12,029 nucleotides of DNA from Pyrodictiaceae archaeon (GTDB lineage: Archaea > Thermoproteota > Thermoprotei_A > Sulfolobales > Pyrodictiaceae): NCBI GenBank assembly GCA_027033675.1, contig JALVKZ010000147.1, positions 1-12,029 on the forward strand, read 5' to 3'. The notes below the pieces were generated by a model. It did not search any database. It was not told the origin of the DNA and was given only the letters and a program-made list of their open reading frames with translations. Positions 1-7,325 of the stretch are shown here, piece after piece. Positions within the stretch are counted from its first letter, which is position 1, and every line of letters begins with the position of its first letter. The position numbers and the translations under genes are program-made.

Positions 1-657
1 AGCGAGTATATAGCCTTCCTCTACGCGCCTAGCAGCCCAATTAACGGGGTCATCGACTTCTATGACTCGGCCACCCGTATCGTAGACAATTGTTCTCGGT
101 CCACAATGTTTACAGCTAATTCCCTGGGCATGGAACCGCCTAATGTTCTCCGGGTCCTCGTAGTCGCGCCTACAATCAAGGCATAGGGGGAAGCCTCTCA
201 TCGATGTATTCTCTCTATCATAGGGAACATCATACATCATCGAGAATCTTGGCCCGCACCAAGCGCAGCTATTCCACGGGTAGCGATAATAACGGGTAGA
301 TGGGTCGTGAATCTCTCTTACACAATGGGGACAAATGCCGAAATCCGGTGGTATCATACTCCTCTTGCTCTTTCTCCTCTCGCTCCGCTTTATCATGAAG
401 CGCTTATAGCCTTTCGGAGAGACCTCTTCTACTTCGAGCTCCTCGATCCTAGCTGGGGGCGGCTTCTCTTCGTAGAGACCTTTGAGAAAACTCTCAAGCT
501 GCCCAGGGCCCCCCTCTACCCATATCTCAACCTCGCTACCGCCAAGATTAATTACGTAGCCGCTTAGCCTCCTAGAGACAGCTAATCTATAGACGAAGGG
601 GCGGAACCCAACACCTTGCACTATTCCCGTGACTCTTAGCCGAATCGCCTTCCTCAA
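1..657 (-). CDS. hypF: HypF, carbamoyltransferase for hydrogenase maturation (5' part only)
   Basis: HypF turns carbamoyl phosphate into a carbamoyl-adenylate and passes the carbamoyl group to the C-terminal cysteine of HypE, the source of the cyanide ligands of the [NiFe] site. Only the N-terminal 219 codons are visible; the gene leaves the window at its left edge. Seen: an acylphosphatase domain with GIVQGVGFRPFVYRLA at residues 11-26, then two zinc-finger units with cysteines at 109, 112, 131, 134 and 159, 162, 182, 185 (CX2CX18CX2C and CX2CX19CX2C), each followed by the family-typical CGPR. The YrdC-like and Kae1-like domains lie outside. I chose the TTG at 657 because an in-frame TAG stands upstream with no ATG, GTG or TTG between, and the acylphosphatase begins directly after it; a GGAGGT lies about 17 nt upstream. 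It is the last gene of hypD-hypC-hypE-hypF, separated from hypE by 170 nt. Confidence 0.95.
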   Translation of the reverse strand, partial: MRKAIRLRVTGIVQGVGFRPFVYRLAVSRRLSGYVINLGGSEVEIWVEGGPGQLESFLKGLYEEKPPPARIEELEVEEVSPKGYKRFMIKRSERRKSKRSMIPPDFGICPHCVREIHDPSTRYYRYPWNSCAWCGPRFSMMYDVPYDRENTSMRGFPLCLDCRRDYEDPENIRRFHAQGISCKHCGPRTIVYDTGGRVIEVDDPVNWAARRVEEGYILA

Positions 658-827
658 CGTATAAGCACCGCAGGACCTCCAGGGGGCCTAGGAGTGCTCG
701 TTTTCGTTCTCCACGCCAGGGGTTATGCTAGTGACAAAGAGGAGTTATTGCTCGTATCTCCTAGCTATGAGATAGATTATACTCTTCACTATGCTTCGAA
801 ACCGCTGCCTTGCTTTTGCCAGTTTTG

Positions 828-1889
828 TTAGCATATGCGTGGCACTATTTCGCCGCTCGGTGGCTCGAGTATCCGCACCCCGCCCGTCACGCTTCTCAGC
901 AATACCCTACCAGCGTGTCTTGGATCCTTAGCCTCGTATACCTGGCCTATTATACTAGCCTCTTTGTAGCCAAGGCTATGGATATACTCCAGTATCTCCT
1001 CTGCCCTGTCTCCCTGCACCGCGAGTACTGCTGCTCCCTCGTTAGCTAGGCTGAGAGGGTCTACTCCCAGCATCTCCGCGTATTCCTTCACCTGCGGCCT
1101 TATCGGTACCTTCTCTTCCTCTATTACTATTACTGTCTTGGTTTTCTCTGCCCAGTCATTGACTAGCATCGCTATGCCTCCACGGGTCGGGTCGCCTGCA
1201 CCATGTATGTATGGGCGATACTTCTCTAGGAGTGGGAGCATGAGGCTTGTTAGGGGCCTCACATCGCTCTCAACGTCGAACTTCACCCCTATCGATTGCT
1301 GTGCAGCCAGTATTGCTGCCCCATGGTCGCCCACGTACCCTGTCACGATTATCTTGTCCCCAGGCCTTATCTCGCGATCATCGATTGGCTTCCCCTCTAC
1401 TATCCCTATACCCGTTGAGGATATCACTATCCCATCTACTTGGCCCTTTGGCATCACTTTGAAGTCTCCACCTATTATTGCTACATCGTTGCTAGTAAGG
1501 GTTGAAACATAGCTGTCTATGATCTTCTTTAGCTGCTCCGTAGAGAACCCTTCCTCAGCAACTATCGCGTCAAGAGCAGCCACGGGCCGGGCGCCAGCCA
1601 TTAGGAGATCGTTTATAGTGCCACTTGCAGCTAGTTTCCCTATGTCGCCTCCGGGGAAGAATATCGGCTTAACAGTATAGGAGTCAATGGTAACCGCTAT
1701 GTACTTGTCCCGGGCTATGGGGATGAGCGCCGAGTCATCCAGCGCGTCTAGCCCCGTCCCGCCCTCAACTCTCCAGTACTTAGGCGGAACCGAGTCCACT
1801 ATTAAGTGCTTAATTAAGTCCTCTGTCTCTTTCCCGCCAGCACCATGGGCAAGTGTTAGTAGTCGCCAGAGCCTCACATACCAAGTCAC
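828..1889 (-). CDS. hypE: HypE, carbamoyl dehydratase / cyanide donor for [NiFe] hydrogenase
   Basis: HypE uses ATP to dehydrate the carbamoyl group placed on its C-terminal cysteine by HypF, giving a thiocyanate that supplies CN to iron on the HypC-HypD complex. Seen: N-terminal LAHGAGGKETEDLI, the IDSYTVKPIFFPGGDIGKLA segment followed by GTINDLLMAGARP, the GDPTRGGIA nucleotide-binding segment, and the decisive last residues VPRIC just before TAA, so the acceptor cysteine is present. These are hallmarks of the PurM/AIR-synthase-like HypE family. At 353 aa it is slightly longer than usual; the extra residues are at the N terminus (MTWYVRLWRL). The GTG start at 1889 overlaps the hypC stop as GTGA, indicating translational coupling; a GTG four codons further in is an alternative. 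Cytosolic; partner of HypF, HypC and HypD. Confidence 0.97.
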   Translation of the reverse strand: MTWYVRLWRLLTLAHGAGGKETEDLIKHLIVDSVPPKYWRVEGGTGLDALDDSALIPIARDKYIAVTIDSYTVKPIFFPGGDIGKLAASGTINDLLMAGARPVAALDAIVAEEGFSTEQLKKIIDSYVSTLTSNDVAIIGGDFKVMPKGQVDGIVISSTGIGIVEGKPIDDREIRPGDKIIVTGYVGDHGAAILAAQQSIGVKFDVESDVRPLTSLMLPLLEKYRPYIHGAGDPTRGGIAMLVNDWAEKTKTVIVIEEEKVPIRPQVKEYAEMLGVDPLSLANEGAAVLAVQGDRAEEILEYIHSLGYKEASIIGQVYEAKDPRHAGRVLLRSVTGGVRILEPPSGEIVPRIC

Positions 1890-2164
1890 TTAGGCTCACC
1901 CTTCTCTGACCCAATGTACTCGAAGAGCTGACTAGCCTTTGTCTCGAGGTCCTCTATGAACTCGTTTATTGCCTTGACTAGCTCCTCTGCACGCTCCGGC
2001 TTAAGCTTCTCAATAACGACTCCAGCGTGTACGATGACTATGTCGCCTGGCTTAAGGTCCTCGTAGGCGCCGCCATAGACTTCACGTAGAACGCCGTCGC
2101 CGAAATCGACTAGTACGATGTCGCCCTTTACCTCTTTTACTTCAGCCGGGATACCTAGGCACAC
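1886..2164 (-). CDS. hypC: HypC/HybG-type hydrogenase assembly chaperone
   Basis: A 92-aa small chaperone that binds HypD, carries the Fe(CN)2CO unit and hands it to the hydrogenase large-subunit precursor. Seen: the family signature MCLGIPAEV at the very N terminus, with Cys2 as the iron/HypD-binding residue once Met1 is removed, a beta-barrel-like core, the GDIVIVHAGVVIEKL segment and a helical tail. The start is a GTG at 2164, fixed by the need for Cys at position 2. The stop overlaps the hypE start by 4 nt. The gap of 121 nt to hypD upstream leaves room for a separate promoter; a tandem GCATCAT pair lies in it near 2218-2232, of unknown meaning. Confidence 0.97.
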   Translation of the reverse strand: MCLGIPAEVKEVKGDIVLVDFGDGVLREVYGGAYEDLKPGDIVIVHAGVVIEKLKPERAEELVKAINEFIEDLETKASQLFEYIGSEKGEPK

Positions 2165-2285
2165 GCCTATCCAGCCCCCTACTCTCCTAGGGCACTCCCC
2201 CTTACTTAATCAATAGGCATCATGCATCATAGCAACGGAGAAGTGAATAAATGAGCGAATGGGAATAAGCATGACCACTTCGTTG

Positions 2286-3518
2286 TTAGACTATTCCCAG
2301 GCTTCTCGCTATGTCCTCTGCTAGTCCTCCACCACCGAACCTCGCCCATACAGCGCATGTGCCCTCGCTACTAACCATACATGGCCCGTATGGTGTGCCC
2401 GGTGTACAGGTCTTCATGAAGTGTGGACAATCAGTTGGCTTCGCTAATCCAAGAGTTACCTCAGCGCATTTACACCCTGGCGGTAGGTCGTACTTCCATT
2501 CCTCAGGGCTTAGCTCCTTTATGCCGTACTGGTGGAAAGCATCAACTGCTCTATACTTCTCGCGGAAAGCTAACCCGCTCTCTGGCACGAAGCCTATACC
2601 ACGCCATGCTGCGTCAACTACTTCGCAACATTCACTTATCTGTTGCTGCGCAGTAACATTACCCTCCCACGTGACTACTCGTGCATACTCATTTACTAGT
2701 CGAGGCTTACCCTCGATGTGTTGCCGCAGTATCTCGAGGACAGCTAGTAGTACGTCTACTGGCTCAAAGCCAGCGACAACAGTCGGTATACCATAATCGT
2801 CTACTACGAATTTCCATGCACGGGCACCAACAATTGTGGAGACATGGCCTGGCGCAATAACTCCTCTTATAGGATTGTCGCGGTGGGTTTCGAACGTGTA
2901 CCTCATTATGGGGGGTGTTAGGCGGTGAACATTGATTATCGTGAGGCTCCTTGGTACATGACCCTTAACGACGGGAGAGGCGGTTGAGGGAGCCGTTGTC
3001 TCGAAACCTACCGCGAAGAAAACGCTCTCCTTGTCATCCTCCCTTGCCATACGTATGGCGTCAAGGATACCATAAACAACGACAACATTGCCTCCAGCAG
3101 CCCTAGCCTCCTCGAGGCTACGTATATCCTTGCCCCGTTTACCAGAGCCAGGAAGCTTATATGCATCACCAAAAGTGAACACCCTTATGCCCTCGAGGCT
3201 CAGCTTTATAGCAACATCAACATAGTATGCTGGTGTAATGCAAACTGGGCAACCAGGACCAGCTACGAGTTCAACCTCCGGGGGCATTAGGCTACGGAGA
3301 CCGAAGTGCGTAATTGTATACTCGTGGGTGCCACAGAAGTCCATTATCTTTATTGGTGACTGCCCTGTCTTCTCTACAGCCTTGGGAGCCAGCTCGTGTA
3401 TCTTCTTAACAATCTTCCTAGCGTACTCGTTTCTCCGCAGGAATTCCTCGAGCCTCTTGATAAGCTCTGCTCCGCCTCGCTGCAAGACTAGTGCACCACT
3501 CCACTTAGCCCGGAGCAC
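2286..3518 (-). CDS. hypD: HypD, iron-sulfur scaffold of Fe(CN)2CO assembly
   Basis: HypD, with HypC, is the platform on which CN and CO are attached to iron. Seen: DFCGTHEYTI around Cys62, AGPGCPVC with Cys90 and Cys93 (redox/iron-binding cysteines of the family), GFETTAPSTA in the middle, and the C-terminal 4Fe-4S region with cysteines in GCKCAEV, DCPHFMKTCTPG, GPCMVSSEGTC. All hallmark cysteines are present. At 410 aa it is longer than the roughly 350-380 aa usual for the family; the excess is mainly N-terminal. The stretch begins with GTG at 3518; a TTG at 3485 (residue 12) is an alternative start giving a more typical N terminus. It lies 44 nt downstream of pantoate kinase on the same strand and could be read through from it. 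Confidence 0.96.
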   Translation of the reverse strand: MLRAKWSGALVLQRGGAELIKRLEEFLRRNEYARKIVKKIHELAPKAVEKTGQSPIKIMDFCGTHEYTITHFGLRSLMPPEVELVAGPGCPVCITPAYYVDVAIKLSLEGIRVFTFGDAYKLPGSGKRGKDIRSLEEARAAGGNVVVVYGILDAIRMAREDDKESVFFAVGFETTAPSTASPVVKGHVPRSLTIINVHRLTPPIMRYTFETHRDNPIRGVIAPGHVSTIVGARAWKFVVDDYGIPTVVAGFEPVDVLLAVLEILRQHIEGKPRLVNEYARVVTWEGNVTAQQQISECCEVVDAAWRGIGFVPESGLAFREKYRAVDAFHQYGIKELSPEEWKYDLPPGCKCAEVTLGLAKPTDCPHFMKTCTPGTPYGPCMVSSEGTCAVWARFGGGGLAEDIARSLGIV

Positions 3519-3562
3519 CAGTGGCTAGGGGGTACAAGAAGCTTCCGAGAGCATCCACTTCT

Positions 3563-4444
3563 CTACTCGAGGCTAATCTCAAGAGGCCTCGTAGTGAGCT
3601 TTAGCTTATAGAGACCGGAGCCGATTATGCCTTCTATTAGCTCCTCTGCCCTCCGCGTCTCTCCCTTCTCCGGCACCATGACGAGAACCTTCTTCTTCAC
3701 ATACCATCCCAGGAGAACTCCTTCATCTACTAGCTTATCCAGGAGCTGTGCAAGCTCCTTACTAATCATCCCGGACTCTATGCTGAAGCCACGGGCCTCC
3801 CGTAGGAAAGCTATGAGCCCGGGCCGGGATAGGAGCCGTGCAAGCCTAGGCGCTGCAGCCTCGTAGAGCCTCTCTCCGAGAACTCTATGCATCTCCCTAG
3901 TCTCCATACGGCCTAGTACCGCTACTAATGCATCCAAGCTCGGCACGGGGTAGCTCTCTACACGGCTTAGTCCAGGCCCGCCGGGCGCTATGCGTATCTC
4001 TAGACCGCGCCCATAGAGCATCGCTACCACATCGCCTAGACCTGTCCCAGCCCTAACCTCAGCCTCATGCGCGATACTAGCAGACTCTAGCAAGCCCATA
4101 CCGCTGAGAAGCCCCGCGCCAAGGACTATGCCGAGAGCTATGCCAGCGGAGACCGCAAAGCCAGCGCCAAGCGGGACCGGGGAAGATATGCGTATATGTG
4201 CAGGTGTAGCGTTGTTCATTAGCTTAAGGGTTTCAGAGGCTATGCTCGGCAAGCTACTCAGCCGTCTACCCTCCACGATTATCTCGACGCGCCATTCACT
4301 TGCCCGTGTCGCTTCTACCTCTATGCCTGGCTCCATTAGCAACCCGGCACCCAGACTACCCGATAGGAGCGGGCTATGCCTCCAGACTGGTATCCAGAGC
4401 CCAGTAACGTGCAGCGGGATCCACAGCTTGACACGCTTCACCAA
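3563..4444 (-). CDS. Pantoate kinase (GHMP-kinase family, archaeal CoA pathway)
   Basis: Archaea make 4'-phosphopantothenate from pantoate by pantoate kinase followed by phosphopantothenate synthetase, instead of the bacterial pantothenate synthetase/kinase order. This 293-aa protein has the GHMP layout: N-terminal IPLHVTGLWIPVW and GSLGAGLLMEPGIEVEA, the phosphate-binding loop PVPLGAGFAVSAGIALG at about residues 90-106, and the AHEAEVRAGTGLGDV segment typical of the pantoate kinase group, with a helical C-terminal part. The neighbour diverging from it is coaBC, which acts later in the same pathway and supports the assignment. The start is TTG at 4444 or the adjacent GTG at 4441. The partner phosphopantothenate synthetase is not in this window. 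Homoserine or mevalonate kinase is less likely given the AHEAEV segment and the coaBC context. Confidence 0.88.
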   Translation of the reverse strand: MVKRVKLWIPLHVTGLWIPVWRHSPLLSGSLGAGLLMEPGIEVEATRASEWRVEIIVEGRRLSSLPSIASETLKLMNNATPAHIRISSPVPLGAGFAVSAGIALGIVLGAGLLSGMGLLESASIAHEAEVRAGTGLGDVVAMLYGRGLEIRIAPGGPGLSRVESYPVPSLDALVAVLGRMETREMHRVLGERLYEAAAPRLARLLSRPGLIAFLREARGFSIESGMISKELAQLLDKLVDEGVLLGWYVKKKVLVMVPEKGETRRAEELIEGIIGSGLYKLKLTTRPLEISLE

Positions 4445-4483
4445 GCAGTATTCCCGGGATACATCACTCCTCTTCCCAAGAAT

Positions 4484-4494
4484 TATTGTATTAT
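4484..4494 (-). promoter_or_regulatory. putative TATA region for pantoate kinase
   Basis: The most AT-rich stretch in the divergent region reads GATAATACAATAATT on the minus strand. A TATA centre near 4484-4491 would put initiation about 26 nt downstream, around 4458-4465, giving a short leader before the start at 4444/4441. Inferred from position and composition only. Confidence 0.35.
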
Positions 4495-4520
4495 CGTACA
4501 GCTTCTCCTGGCTCTGTACG
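4495..4520. promoter_or_regulatory. 7-bp inverted repeat between divergent CoA genes (candidate operator)
   Basis: CGTACAG and CTGTACG form a perfect 7-bp inverted repeat separated by 12 nt. It sits midway in the ~107-nt region from which pantoate kinase and coaBC are transcribed apart, between the two putative TATA elements. The half-site spacing of about two helical turns (19 nt centre to centre) suits a dimeric DNA-binding regulator. As a hairpin it would have a 12-nt loop, so an RNA role is less likely. Binding is an inference. Confidence 0.4.
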
Positions 4521-4524
4521 GGCT

Positions 4525-4534
4525 CCTTAATACC
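4525..4534 (+). promoter_or_regulatory. putative TATA box for coaBC
   Basis: CTTAATACCC is centred about 22 nt upstream of the coaBC ATG, the spacing expected for a leaderless or nearly leaderless archaeal transcript. No convincing Shine-Dalgarno lies before this ATG. Weak match, position-based. Confidence 0.35.
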
Positions 4535-4551
4535 CGGCTAGGCCCCGTTCT

Positions 4552-5847
4552 ATGAGCTGGGGAAGGGTTTCTCCTAGGGTGCGCTATCTATTGGAGGCTC
4601 TACATCCCAGCCTCGGTATAATAGGCGAGCTAGAGGGCGAGTTACGCGGTAAATGCATAGTGCTCGGTGTTACCGGTAGCGCCGCGGTTTACCGAAGCAT
4701 CGATCTTGCACGCCTCCTAATGAGGCTTGGCGCGAGAATAAGAGTAGTAATGACCCCTGCTGCTACCGAGCTAGTCTCGCCTACACTCTTTGAATGGGCC
4801 ACTGGGTACCCAGTAGTGACTCGCCTTACTGGCTCAATAGAGCACGTCCTGCTACCCCGTAGCTGCGACGCCGTGGTTATTGCACCTGCCTCCCTGGACA
4901 CATTGGCTGAGATAGCACAGTTGCGGGCCTCGACCCCGGTCTCGGCCCTGGCACAGGAAGCCCTTGGACTGGGCAAGCCCGTGCTCCTTGTACCAGCAAT
5001 GCACCTTGGTATGTGGAGGAGGGCAAGACCACTTATCGCCGAGCTTAGGCGACAAGGGCTCCACGTCCTTGAGCCCTACGTGGAGGGTGAGCAAGCCAAG
5101 TACCCGCCAACCGAGCTCATAGCTTGGTGGGTTGAGGCCATACTGACGAGAGGAAGAGACCTCGATGGTAGACACGTGCTCGTAACTGCCGGGCCTAGCC
5201 GCGAGCCCATAGACGCTGTACGTGTCATAACCAATCCGTCCTCGGGAAAAATGGGCCTATACTTGGCACTCGAAGCCGCCTGGAGAGGAGCAGAGGTAAC
5301 ACTACTGCATGGACCGCTCTGCGTAAACCTGTCGCCCCAGTGGAGGAACTATGTGAAGAGCTACGAGTTCGTGCGCGCCGAGGAGGCTGCTAGGCTCATA
5401 AAGGAGCATGCTAGGGGCAAGGATGTAGCCCTCTACGCAGCCGCTATAAGCGACTATACACCTGCCGAGGAGGAAAGAGGCAAGATAGACTCCCACCAGG
5501 TACGCGAGGTAACTATAAGGCTAAAGCAGACGCCAAAAGTCATATCTGTCGGCGTGGAGGCGGAGCCGCACGCCATTCACATAGGCTTCGCAGCCGAGGC
5601 GACAACGTCTAGGGAGAAGCTCATAGAGAGGGCTAAGAAGAAGCTTGAGCACTACAAGCTAGACGCCGTAGCAGCTAATAGCGTTGTTGAGCCAGGAGCC
5701 GGGTTCTGGGCCGAGACCAACCACGTTTACCTAGTGACATGGAGGGACAATGTGGTAGAGATACCCAGGATGCATAAGAGGCTTGTTGCGAGAAGAATAC
5801 TCGATGTCGCTAAGGAGCTACTAGAGGAGGGGCCGCGGCCTCGCTAG
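4552..5847 (+). CDS. coaBC: CoaBC: phosphopantothenoylcysteine synthetase / decarboxylase
   Basis: A bifunctional CoA enzyme: the CoaB domain joins cysteine to 4'-phosphopantothenate using a nucleotide, and the FMN-binding CoaC domain decarboxylates the product to 4'-phosphopantetheine. CoaC (about residues 30-195): IVLGVTGSAAVYRSIDLARLL, catalytic His98 in GSIEHVLLPRSCD, the clamp PAMHLGM at 148-154 and an archaeal-type flap EGEQAKYPP. The PASANT-type motif reads PASLDT (112-117), so Asp116 stands where the family has a catalytic Asn, and the cysteine found in the bacterial flap is not seen. CoaB (about 205-431): VTAGPSREPIDAVR, ITNPSSGKMG, AAAISDYTP and the lysine in RGKIDS. Length 431 aa is normal for the fused enzyme. 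The ATG start lies after a TATA-like element. The TAG stop overlaps that of the convergent gene. Confidence 0.95.
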   Translation: MSWGRVSPRVRYLLEALHPSLGIIGELEGELRGKCIVLGVTGSAAVYRSIDLARLLMRLGARIRVVMTPAATELVSPTLFEWATGYPVVTRLTGSIEHVLLPRSCDAVVIAPASLDTLAEIAQLRASTPVSALAQEALGLGKPVLLVPAMHLGMWRRARPLIAELRRQGLHVLEPYVEGEQAKYPPTELIAWWVEAILTRGRDLDGRHVLVTAGPSREPIDAVRVITNPSSGKMGLYLALEAAWRGAEVTLLHGPLCVNLSPQWRNYVKSYEFVRAEEAARLIKEHARGKDVALYAAAISDYTPAEEERGKIDSHQVREVTIRLKQTPKVISVGVEAEPHAIHIGFAAEATTSREKLIERAKKKLEHYKLDAVAANSVVEPGAGFWAETNHVYLVTWRDNVVEIPRMHKRLVARRILDVAKELLEEGPRPR

Positions 5848-6269
5848 ACGGGCTCAGTTCCGCGAGGAGGCTTGCCAGCGTACTGGACAGCGTCCTCGAG
5901 GTCGCGGAAGACCCTAACGCACAGCCTCTTGCGGCCACGGAGCCTCATTTTTAGCGGAACGAGGTAGTAAACGCTCCCTGTGAACGGGTCATCGGGTACC
6001 CAGAGCACGAGTATACGGTATCCTGTCTCGGCCACTGCTAGCTCCGTGGCCTTGGATATTAGGGGCCTAGCCTTGTCCCCGCATGCTCTCATGCGTGGCA
6101 CTTCTAGCTGGTATGGCGGCTGCTGCCTCTTTTCGTAGACGCGTCCACGGCCAGCGATCCACACTGTTACCGCTGCTGTGCCCCCGGGTAGTAGGCGCTC
6201 CTCTTCCTCCGCTATCTCTATTGGTTCAAGTTCCTCCTCGGGCTCGAGCTCTGGCAGCTCGAGCGCCAA
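5844..6269 (-). CDS. uncharacterised 141-aa protein with acidic N terminus
   Basis: Not recognised. Residues 4-25 are almost entirely Glu, Pro, Leu and Ile (ELPELEPEEELEP and IEIAEEEERLL), a probably disordered acidic segment. The remainder looks like a compact alpha/beta fold rich in Arg and Val, with YRILVLWVPDDPFTG and VYYLVPLKMRLRGRKRLCVRV as the most strand-like parts; two cysteines (in MRACGDK and RLCVRV) are not spaced as a metal site. No signal peptide or membrane segment. That it is a real gene is supported by a good TATA-like element just upstream, lack of any competing frame, and a 4-nt stop overlap with coaBC. The assigned start is TTG at 6269 after a GGGGG; the promoter spacing is short for it, so translation may begin further in. 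A role in CoA metabolism cannot be inferred, because it converges on coaBC. Confidence 0.7.
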   Translation of the reverse strand: MALELPELEPEEELEPIEIAEEEERLLPGGTAAVTVWIAGRGRVYEKRQQPPYQLEVPRMRACGDKARPLISKATELAVAETGYRILVLWVPDDPFTGSVYYLVPLKMRLRGRKRLCVRVFRDLEDAVQYAGKPPRGTEPV

Positions 6270-6284
6270 GCCCCCTTCCCCAGC

Positions 6285-6298
6285 GTATATAAGTTCTA
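6285..6298 (-). promoter_or_regulatory. BRE/TATA-like promoter of the 141-aa gene
   Basis: On the minus strand the sequence reads TAGAACTTATATAC, a good archaeal BRE plus TATA. Its TATA centre near 6289 is about 20 nt from the TTG at 6269, so initiation 26 nt downstream would fall near 6263. This suggests a leaderless transcript or a start slightly downstream of the assigned one. Confidence 0.55.
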
Positions 6299-6365
6299 GG
6301 CGTCTCTTGTGGTTATAAGCATAGCCGATGGATTTGATTAGTCTAGTGATAATAGTACGGTACTA

Positions 6366-7271
6366 CTAGGCCTGCCTAGCTCGCCAAGCAACACCATTCT
6401 CCGTGGCCAGGGGCTCTACTAGGCCCTCCTCCTCTAGCCACGCTACTACCGAGACGAGGGTTGTTCTATTAAGGAGTAGCTGGCGGGGATTAGGCTCTGC
6501 AGCGGATAGATCTCGAGTCGCTAAGTAGGCTAGCTTGTCCAGGGTTAGTGGGCCGCGCTCCCTGATGGCTCCTAGTACGTACTCCCTTACCCTCTTCACA
6601 GCCTGTATGTTCGCGTCTATCATCGCTACCGCTCTCTTCGCTTCAGCCACAGGGCCGTGGCCAGGCACTATCCTGTAGCCAGCTTCTGCTAGTTCTCTTA
6701 GCCTTGCTAGGCTCTCTAGCCATTCTCTTAGATCAGCTGCAAAGGGTATACCGAACCTAGCCAATACTCTTTCGCCGAGAACCGCGTCGCCCGCTGCAAC
6801 TACCTGGTCGTCTTCGATAACGATGCCGCTGTGACCATACGTGTGTCCGTGGAGGTCTAGGCTCCGGATACCCGGTAATACTTCCTCGCCCCATCCGAAG
6901 GTATTGGTTACTCTTAGGGCTGCTGGCGGCATGGCTGCTAAGGCCTCCGAGACAATACCGCCATATACGACATTGAACCTCGCCTTGACGCTCTCTACCA
7001 GGGCTAAGCAGAGCCGATGCGCGTGAACCCCTGTATCGGAGCCGAGCAAACCGGGGGCTGCCGCTAAGTGATCGGTGTGGCCATGCGTGAGCACTATGTC
7101 CGTTAAGCCGAGCCCAAGGCTTCTTAGTGTCTCTGCTATTGTCTTGTCGCGGTCAGCCCCTATACCAGGGTCAATAACGGCTACGCGGTCACCGAGGTCA
7201 ACGATGACGGTATTAGGGCTACCCGGTACAAGCCATGTATGCTCTCCGAGGCGGCGAGGCTTCCTAGCCAA
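6366..7271 (-). CDS. metallo-beta-lactamase-fold hydrolase with C-terminal winged-helix-like region
   Basis: A 301-aa cytosolic MBL-superfamily protein. Metal ligands seen in order: THGHTDH at residues 62-68 (His63, His65, Asp67, His68), GHTYGH around His143, the bridging Asp in AAGDA at 162, and PGHGP with His205. This is the glyoxalase II-like/YcbL-type ligand set for two metals. The last ~80 residues (from about 218, NIQAVKRVREYVLGAIRERG onward) resemble the helical or winged-helix tail found in LACTB2-like MBL proteins; SVVAWLEEEGLVEP reads as the wing region. A thioesterase/hydroxyacyl-glutathione-hydrolase-like reaction or a nuclease are both possible; substrate cannot be told. The start is TTG at 7271, soon after GCTAGGGA. 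It stands alone on this strand downstream of the TnpB island, whose right end may supply or disrupt its promoter. Confidence 0.88.
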   Translation of the reverse strand: MARKPRRLGEHTWLVPGSPNTVIVDLGDRVAVIDPGIGADRDKTIAETLRSLGLGLTDIVLTHGHTDHLAAAPGLLGSDTGVHAHRLCLALVESVKARFNVVYGGIVSEALAAMPPAALRVTNTFGWGEEVLPGIRSLDLHGHTYGHSGIVIEDDQVVAAGDAVLGERVLARFGIPFAADLREWLESLARLRELAEAGYRIVPGHGPVAEAKRAVAMIDANIQAVKRVREYVLGAIRERGPLTLDKLAYLATRDLSAAEPNPRQLLLNRTTLVSVVAWLEEEGLVEPLATENGVAWRARQA

Positions 7272-7325
7272 TCCCTAGCACCTAGCCTCAGCCTACAAGC
7301 GTCTCAGTGAAAAGCCCTTACGCTA

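Noticed and set aside
307..567. Plus-strand 86-codon frame near the left edge
   Set aside because: It lies opposite the hypF acylphosphatase region, which is securely identified by its motifs.
810..1512. Plus-strand reading frames opposite hypE
   Set aside because: They are antisense to a well-supported hypE and show no family features.
2218..2232. Tandem GCATCAT repeat between hypC and hypD, considered as a repeat array or operator
   Set aside because: Only two short copies, too little to support a repeat family or CRISPR; mentioned under hypC only.
2311..2796. 161-codon plus-strand frame opposite hypD
   Set aside because: It is the shadow of the HypD coding region; its sequence is low-complexity Ser/Thr/Pro typical of antisense frames.
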